NCBI GenBank assembly: GCA_007026445.1
Contig: VDMD01000036.1
Span: forward strand, 124,001-188,000
Origin: Schizophyllum amplum
Lineage: Eukaryota > Basidiomycota > Agaricomycetes > Agaricales > Schizophyllaceae
DNA length: 64,000 nucleotides
Direction: 5' to 3'
The notes under the pieces were generated by a model. The model searched no databases and had not been told where the DNA came from. It saw only the letters and a list, made by a program, of their open reading frames with translations. How positions within the stretch are numbered: position 1 is the stretch's first letter; the number at the start of each line of letters is the position of its first letter. The position numbers were made by a program, and so were the translations under genes. This document shows, in pieces, positions 57,676 to 64,000 of the stretch.

Positions 57676-59895
57676 AGCATAGAAGAGGAAGGGGCAGCGA
57701 AAGTGACGAACCGGGTCGACGGGCACCGTCGGAAGACGTTGTGGATAGTTCGCGCTGTACTCTGGTCAGTGCCCGATGTGCTGAGCGTGCAGCATCTGCT
57801 TCAGGCGAAGGTAACGACATGACGGTAGTGAGCAACGGCAGGAAGGGAAGAATGTGGTCGGTGGTGCAGCTGCAGGCATCTTCATGAATGCAGCCTCTCA
57901 CGTCGTTGATGCAGTTGAGATCAACGGAAGAAAAAGCAACAAAAGGTTGAAGACATGAAAGGGGGAAGGCATGTTTCAGGAGAGGTGACATGCAGGTGAC
58001 CGTCATCTGTTATGGCAATGGACGCATGCGTCGAAGGGATTTGGATCTTTATTGCTCTGCTGTCAGAGTCATTCGGGGGCGGTGCTTTGGGGGAACACCG
58101 AGTGGTTTGGAAGAGAAGGAGGAGCGGCAGGGGGATATCATTAGATAAGAGGTTAATGGTAAGCACAGACGAACAGACGAAAGAGAGAAGGGTATGTAAG
58201 CAAGGGTTAGATGTCAGATGTCGCTGTCTTTCGTGGAGAAGTGGTGGATATATTTTGCGGCGAATACGGTGGAGGCAGCAGGTCGCTCTGCATGGAGCAA
58301 GAAAAAGAATGAGTGAGGGCTGAGAAAGCGTAGACGCGGAACACACCTGACGCCATGCCGTCGTCGATCGGGGGCTTTGCAAGCAAAGAACGCGCGAAGA
58401 GAACAGTCCAATCTGATTGTAAATGAGCAGGCAAGGGAAGAAGTGTTTACATGCGGGCGCACCGGGCTGGAAGGTCGTGGAGCAAGAGCGAGCGACGGTG
58501 TGGTACGTGCACTCGCCGCCGAGCGCTACAGCGTATGACAGATGGGAAGCGCGCGAGTGCATGAGGAAGGCGAAGGCGGTTGTCGATGGACTGTGGTAAG
58601 TAGCAAAGCCATTGTCAGGCAAGACAGCGCAGAACAGAGAGAAATGGAAAGAGAAATGGAAAGAGAATGGAGAGCGGCGGAGATGGTGCTCAAGGTCCGA
58701 GAGCGAGGGTTATGCGCCAGGAAAGGCAATTTTTTGAATCTGTCAAAGCGCGGCAGGTCGGCAAAAAGGGCCTCCTTGCTTATAGAAGGGATACATCTTA
58801 TTTCGGCGTTCCTTTTGCATAGCCACTGTCGCGGTTGTCTACATTGGTGAGGGTTTGTAAACGAGCCCTGCTCATATGAGATGGTCAGGCCGTCCGGAGC
58901 GCCTGCTTTTGATTACCTCTTTCCGTGCCACAGCTATCTTTCAGGACATATCCCACACACTCGAAATTCTACATAGGAATTTGGAGCCACCTGTTACACT
59001 CCGACACCCGGGGGCCACCGCTTCTCAAGCATTGGACGTTGAGTAAACGTTGAGCCTCCTTAATACCCAGTCCAAGTCTAGAGGGCGCTGTAGGATCAGC
59101 CCTCTGTATATACTTTCTCTTGTACAGTACTTATGTATACACTGTGTACTCAGGCCTCAAAGCCACACATCGCGAGGATGCGGCACAAAAAATTACGCGT
59201 CCACAGAGGGAGTCGACCCTCTGCTGGAGTGAACGCGTGCATCTGCCGAAGGCAGCCCCAGCGGTGTATTGATACCCGGCGTGTCGCACGCGACCACTCA
59301 TATGGTAGGGCCGCGGAGCGCCCGCGCCCACGGGAGAGTGCCGTCAGGGGGGAAAGGGCCCAGCGGAGGGGAGCCTCCCCTATAACACTCCTGTGCGGAC
59401 GGCTCAGCTCTGAGGCTCAATCCAGAGGATCGAGGCAGCAGAGCGAGCTCAGCATCCACTGCCTCTCCCTATACGCGGCGCAGGCCATGACCTGCGCCTC
59501 GCTGCAGACGCTCCCCGAGCCAAAAGCCCCCCGGAGCTCGAGCCTAGGTACACAGAGCAAGCTCTGCACAACCAGGCTCTACGGGGGGCCGGGTCAATGA
59601 CGGAGAACCGCCCAGGAGGTATCGTGAGATACGTCTGCAAGGGAGGAAGGGGAATGACGGCTCGCCTGTGATCAGCGGATTTATATACTGCAGGGCACGT
59701 GTCCGGTGACCGGGGCTGGCTGCTGCCGGCAATTGATTCTTTTGTTCTCCCATTTATGGTTATGCATGGTCCGGTCCGGTGTTATCTCCGTGCGGGCACA
59801 ATGCGAGGTCCCTTGTCTTCTTCTCTCATCTCCCCCCTCATCCCCTGTATCCTGCTCGAAGCTGCTGCTCAAGCTCTTAGAGCGAGAACTCAGTC
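57676..59895. other. Unresolved region upstream of the Helitron gene
   Basis: Minus-strand frames at 58622-57921 and 58006-57671 contain plausible exon pieces (for example SRASHLSYAVALGGECTYH), but donors and acceptors could not be chained with confidence. They may be 5' exons of the Helitron gene or a neighbouring gene. From 59,150 to 59,650 the DNA is GC-rich with several short inverted repeats, including a 7-bp stem at 59204-59223. No gene is supported there. Confidence 0.4.
59680..59701 (+). promoter_or_regulatory. TATA box and CACGTG of the compact F-box gene
   Basis: ATTTATATACTG is followed at 59696-59701 by CACGTG, about 200 bp upstream of the ATG at 59896. The same TATA-CACGTG-GGACCGG order occurs upstream of the inverted paralogue at 63737, so these elements are conserved between the copies. 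Confidence 0.55.
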
Positions 59896-61558
59896 ATGAC
59901 ACGTCGCTCTAAATCAAAAATGCGCGCTCGCTACACTTACAATCCCAGTCATCATCCTGCGCCCGCATATCGCGACCTACTCTCGACGGAACTATGGCAC
60001 AGCATCTTCTCGTACTGCCTGCCAGCTACTCTCTTCGCCGTCCGAGACTCGTGTCGGATGTTTCGTGATATCGTGGATCACCGCAACGGTATCCTTCTTG
60101 CGCGCGCTCCTCTGTTGCTTCCATGCCCCCCTCCGGACCCTCGGAAATACATGCGACTCGAAGGTCCCTTCACATCCCGTGTCATGCGCGACTTCTTTGG
60201 CATCACAAACTCGCGCGCACCCGGGCTGTATGGCAGTGCTACTTACACGCGGCTGCTGTTCCTGCCAGGGAAATGCTACGTGAGACGTCGCCCGCTTCTT
60301 GTTTCCAGGCTACCTTCTCACCATAAGCCTCCAGATGTGCGAAAAAATCACAGAGGGCCCACCAGCATCGATACATAGCAAACTATACCTGTGTTCCGTC
60401 CGTAAAATTTGCTTTCATTCACTTTATTTTATACTCATACACTTCACGGGAGTCCTGCAAACGGAGGTTCTTTCGGTTAGCAGTCTTCGAATAACCTTGA
60501 AAACCTCATGACTGTGACTTGCAGGTCGGAGGTTGATGTTCTACACTCGCACCGAGATTCTCTCCCGGCGCACGTTATGAAGCCTGACCGCTTTATCGTG
60601 CCATGGCTTCCGCGAATAGCGTACACGAGGGCACGCAGGAGGGCGGGGGTCCTTATTCATGACCTGAAGAGCGCCAGAAGGGAGTATCAAAGGGAAGTCA
60701 TCAGCCCCGCCACGCGAAAGGAGCGAGAGCGTCGCAAAAAGGCACTCTTCAAGGTTGGTTACACGTCGCTATCTCATTCTGGTCCATTTTTATTGATTAA
60801 TTGCTCCAGAGATATTCGTACCGAAGCCGCTTGTCTAAAGTTCTCTTCACGGTGCGCTTTTAATTTGCCAGAATCGACGACGATCTGACTCCTTGCCAGT
60901 TTCAATGTTACATCGACGACTGGTCGCGCAAGCTAGCCAGATTTGAAAAGGGCACCACCTGCGCTAAATCACGCCGGTGCGTCACTTTCTAGATCGCCAT
61001 ATCTAGCCCGCTCATATCCATCGCAACCAGTCTAGACGAGTCCGCTCTAATAAAGCGGCGCATCCCTGCGTCCATCATGCACGAGCCTACCACACGATCT
61101 AGGCGCTCCGTCATCAGGCGCCCACAGGGCCTACAGCACATCGCGACACTGCAGCTCAGAAGCGCTGCCCTCTCCAAATTAAGGTCCAGCCGTCGCAAAT
61201 GTGACCACTGTGGCGTCGTGGTAAGTGCCCTCCGTCTCGACGCGCACGTTGCGCAATAGTAAGTCGCATTCCGTGATCACGCCGCGTACCTGTGTGCTGA
61301 CGATGCTTTTCCTCCTAGTCATCCCGGTCAACTTCCTGAAAGCCGCCCCGACGTCGAGACTGGTGAGCTCAAGTATCGTTGCGAACTATGCGAAGAGAAT
61401 CCGCTCAAGTGGTACACGGCGCTTTCGGTGCAAGCCCATCAGTATCATAAGTATGTCCTCTTGTTACCTGCTTCGAGCTTTCTCTGACTTGTTATGCCTT
61501 CAGACATGGCATACGCGTGCCGCAGACGAAGGAGTGTAGCAATATCATTGAATTATAA
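59896..61558 (+). CDS. Compact F-box protein with two C2H2 fingers
   Basis: Nine exons join in phase: 59896-60279, 60335-60397, 60453-60475, 60525-60753, 60810-60851, 60900-60976, 61031-61258, 61319-61450 and 61504-61558. They encode 410 residues. Exon 1 has a basic start and an F-box (DLLSTELWHSIFSYCLPATL, FAVRDSCRMFRDIV), ending in TRLLFLPGKCY. The next exons supply the family's zinc motif (KCY|MC ... LCS|SCKRRFF). Further on are a basic helical region (ARREYQREV), a first C2H2 finger (CDHC, x11, H, x4, H, split by an intron) and a second (CELC...AHQYH). The tail is HGIRVPQTKE. The order F-box, zinc ribbon, C2H2 is that of the 636-aa gene at 32812, without its central core. An SCF-adaptor role is inferred from the F-box. 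No break is visible. Confidence 0.82.
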
Positions 61559-62105
61559 TGTCGATGCAGAGTTCTATACAAAGTTTCCTCATTTAACATG
61601 AACCCTGCAAGGAGTAATCAGGTCATGAAAAAATAGGCGAAGTCGTCCCGCGCAGCCGTCAGCTCAGCCAGAAAGGACCAAGGACCTGCGCGACGGACTC
61701 ACAGACCTGCGCTCGAAATTGTGCCCGCGCTCGTCACCTTTGGTGTGATGATGATTTCAAGTCATTCATAGCCTTCGCGGGACGACTTTAGTCCACAGCG
61801 GCGAGAGCATCTGCCATCTTGACGACAAAGGTGCATGCTCACCGTGACGACCCGCGCCGTCCTCCTTGCTCCCGGTCGGTAGCCTATCAACAGCTGTCCC
61901 GATAAGTCAAAACTGGCGCTCTCAGCCGCCGTAAACCGCTTCGGATACGAGAGTACAGTCATGTGGACTTGTCCTGAGAAAACAGATACACAATCTAATT
62001 ATCTGGTGACGGCGCCGTTACGGTGACTTGAAGCCTTTGAAGATTCTCGCGCGAGCATGACTTGTTATAGAAATCGATAGAGCAGCATTTGATAATATTG
62101 CTACG
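61559..62105. other. Convergent intergenic region
   Basis: This is the shared 3' flank of the two compact F-box genes. No motif-bearing frame is present. The first 50 bases of each 3' flank are similar (AGCAATATCATT near 61538 and its inverse near 62092), marking the ends of the inverted duplication. Confidence 0.5.
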
Positions 62106-63737
62106 CTATTTCAGCTTCGGTATACGTATTCCATGCCTACAGGCGCAGAAAGTCAGTAACAGCGAGCGGGAAGTCAGAAGACATACTTGTGATACCGGTG
62201 TGCTTGCAACGAGCTTTTCGAGAGCCACTTGACCGGCTCACTTTCGCAAAGCGTGCAGCTATACTCAGGCGTACCCGTATCAGCGTTGAGACGGCTTCCG
62301 AGAAGCTGATCGGCATGACTGGGAGGAGGCGCATCATCAGCATCTCTGCATGAGACGGTATGGCAGAAAGTGCGATTTACTGTTGCGCGACGTGCGCGTC
62401 GAGGCGAAGAGCGCCTACGACAACGCCGCATTGGTCGCACCTCCGACGCCTGGACTTGGACTTGAAGATAGTGGCGCTCCTGAGCCTGGTCAATGCGATG
62501 TGTTGCAGGTTCTTCGTGCGTTTGGCGACAAAGCGTCGTGCGGCAGACCCGTGAGTCAGGCGCGCAGGGATGCGTCGCTTCAGAGCGACCTTGCTTAGGC
62601 TGATTGTGATGAACATGAATGGCGGGTCGAGCTGACAGCCGAACGACGCACCGACGATGGTTAGCGCGACTGATGTTCTTCTCCACGATGCCCGTCTCAC
62701 GTATCCAGTCGTCGACGTAACATTGAAACTGGAAAGAAGTCAGAGAATTGCCCCCGTGAATATTCTGGAAACGCACAGTCAAGAGAGCTTTCCTCAAGTG
62801 GCATCGGTGCGAGTATTGCTGAAGATTCGTTAGATTCCAAGGACCGCGCTGAGATCTGACGTGCAACAGACTTTGAAGAGCGCCTCTTTGCGTCGTTTCC
62901 GCTCCTCTGGTGCATGCGGGCTCACGGTTTCTCTGATATATTCTCTTCTAGCCTTCTTCAGGTCTCGAATTAGAACCACCGTCCTCCTACGTCCGCTCGT
63001 ATACGTCAAGTGCGGAAGCCATGGCACGATGTGCCGGTCACACAAGGCGCGCCCCGGGAGATAACGTCGATGTGGCTTCAGGAAATGAACCTGCGACCTG
63101 TGAGTCCACGGCGTTAGATAAAGTTTGAGGCAGACATGATGATGACGACCCACCAGAAAAAGTTCTGTTTGCATCGCGCCTGTCAAGTTGATTAGCATGA
63201 AGCAGCGCGGACTGGCTGATAATGGCACTGACGGAGCACAGGTAAACCTTGCTGTAAAGCGACATCGGGGGCCCTTCTGTTGTCTGCTTGCACACCTGAA
63301 GGACGAGTGAAAGTCATGAGCGAGCTCATAGCATCGACGCAGAAGCGTACAGAGCATTTGCCCGGTTGGAATAGCAGCCGTGTGTAGGTAGCGCTGCCGT
63401 AGAGTCCGCGCGTGCGTGGTTTGCCTATGCCAAAGAAGTCTCGCATGGCACGGAAGGTGAGGGGATTTCCAATGAGTTGCATGTACCTGCGAGGGTCTGG
63501 GGGAGCGAAAGGAAGTAACAAAGGTGCTCGAGCGAGCAGGACACCGCTGTCACGGTCGACAATGTCACGGAACATCCGGCAAGTGTCGCGAACGGCGAAT
63601 AGCGTTGCTGGAAGGCAGTAAGAGAAGACGATGTACCACAGCTCCGCCGAGAGGAGGTCACGGTACGCTGGTGTCGTCAGACCATGAGTAGTGATGTAAG
63701 CGAAGCGAGGACGTTTGTGCTTTGAGCGCCGTGCCAT
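62106..63737 (-). CDS. Compact F-box protein with two C2H2 fingers, inverted paralogue
   Basis: On the minus strand from 63737 the start MARRSKHKRPRFAYIT is followed by the same F-box (DLLSAELWYIVFSYCLPATL, FAVRDTCRMFRDIV) and TRLLFQPGKCS. The exon and intron order matches the + gene. Later exons give VCKQTTEGPPMSLYSK with LCS, RCKQNFF, then FLKPHRRYLPG, QYSHRCHLRKALLT, FQCYVDDWIRE, RRCDQCGVVVGALRLDAH and CTLCESEPVKW...AHRYH. The tail HGIRIPKLK ends with TAG at 62106. The 48-bp intron at the QYSHRC exon is equal in length to its counterpart. No frameshift was found, although the small Cys exon has a Cys-x3-Cys spacing rather than Cys-x2-Cys with the acceptor I chose. Divergence between the two proteins is substantial, so the duplication is not recent. 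Confidence 0.8.
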
Positions 63738-64000
63738 GACACTGGGGTCAAGGACAAGGAGGTCTGGGCAGTCAACGAAGATCAGTCGCAGATGACGGAG
63801 AAAGACAAAGGGTTTATCAAAAGGAACTGGTGACCGCCCGTCCGGACTCCGGAGGCGTCCTGTTCCGGATCAGACCATTCATGACCGTAAGAGGAAGGAA
63901 GAACAAAAGAATCTTCAATCAGCGGAGACCGGTCCGATGCAGGCAGCACGTGGTGCTGTGCGGTGCATATATAAATCCGCGGCTTCGACCTGGCAAACGG
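63738..64000 (-). promoter_or_regulatory. Promoter of the minus-strand compact F-box gene
   Basis: Reading leftwards, ATTTATATATGC (about 63977-63966) is followed by CACGTG (63947-63952) and GGACCGG, the same order as upstream of the + paralogue at 59680. This homology shows that the duplicated segment included the promoter. Confidence 0.55.

Noticed and set aside
59204..59223. Hairpin (CAGAGGG, loop, CCCTCTG) as a Helitron 3' terminus
   Set aside because: It lies upstream of the minus-strand Rep gene, where the 5' end should be, and no CTRR follows the stem.
60852..62760. Apparent 12-20 nt GT..AG micro-introns that differ in length between the two compact F-box genes
   Set aside because: Extending to the next AG gives ordinary introns in both genes: 48 bp in each copy with a CTGAC-like branch site, and 54 bp at the second site in the + gene. 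Phases then agree exactly.

Overview
The window is genomic DNA from a filamentous basidiomycete fungus, most likely an Agaricomycete (polypore-like). It is GC-rich, its genes are split by many 48-60 bp GT..AG introns, several with recognisable CTNAC-type branch sites, and its protein families (F-box, MYND zinc finger, fungalysin, Helitron) are typical of that group. No bacterial-type operon, tRNA, rRNA or CRISPR array was recognised. The species cannot be named from the sequence alone.

Layout. 1-7.0 kb: three same-strand copies of an F-box/C2H2-zinc-finger family (3' end of one, a truncated one, a frameshifted one), separated by purine-rich tracts. 9.1-9.6 kb: a small secreted protein. 10.3-12.9 kb: a PHD-like zinc-finger gene with a stop and frame change near its end. 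13.1-18.05 kb: a block holding a MYND-gene fragment (-), an F-box/LRR gene (+) and an F-box/C2H2 gene (+), all broken. 19.2-24.9 kb: a large acidic-protein gene (-) with tandemly duplicated exons. 25-29.1 kb: gene-poor, with two short minisatellites. 29.1-31.3 kb: a secreted fungalysin metalloprotease (-). 32.8-38.3 kb: the inverted duplicate of the 13.1-18.05 kb block. Here the F-box/C2H2 gene is intact, the F-box/LRR gene is split by a 620-bp hAT-like MITE, and the MYND gene is complete to 39.97 kb. 40.4-42.5 kb: another MYND gene (-), with one frameshift. 42.9-48.5 kb: a cluster of at least eight different minisatellite arrays. 49.2-51.06 kb: an intact MYND gene (+). 51.2-57.7 kb: a Helitron Rep/helicase gene (-) with an adjacent 338-aa gene of unknown function. 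59.9-63.7 kb: two convergent, compact two-finger members of the F-box/C2H2 family.

How the parts relate. Most host-type genes here are members of three expanding families: F-box/zinc finger, F-box/LRR and MYND. They are repeatedly duplicated, inverted and broken, next to transposons and minisatellites. This looks like a birth-and-death island of putative ubiquitin-ligase adaptors (known F-box role; the substrates are unknown). The secreted protein and fungalysin are ordinary extracellular genes embedded in it. Many coding breaks are single-base length changes, so assembly error must be excluded before every copy called a pseudogene is accepted as one. Exon structures below were derived by hand from splice signals, frame continuity and comparison between paralogues in the window.
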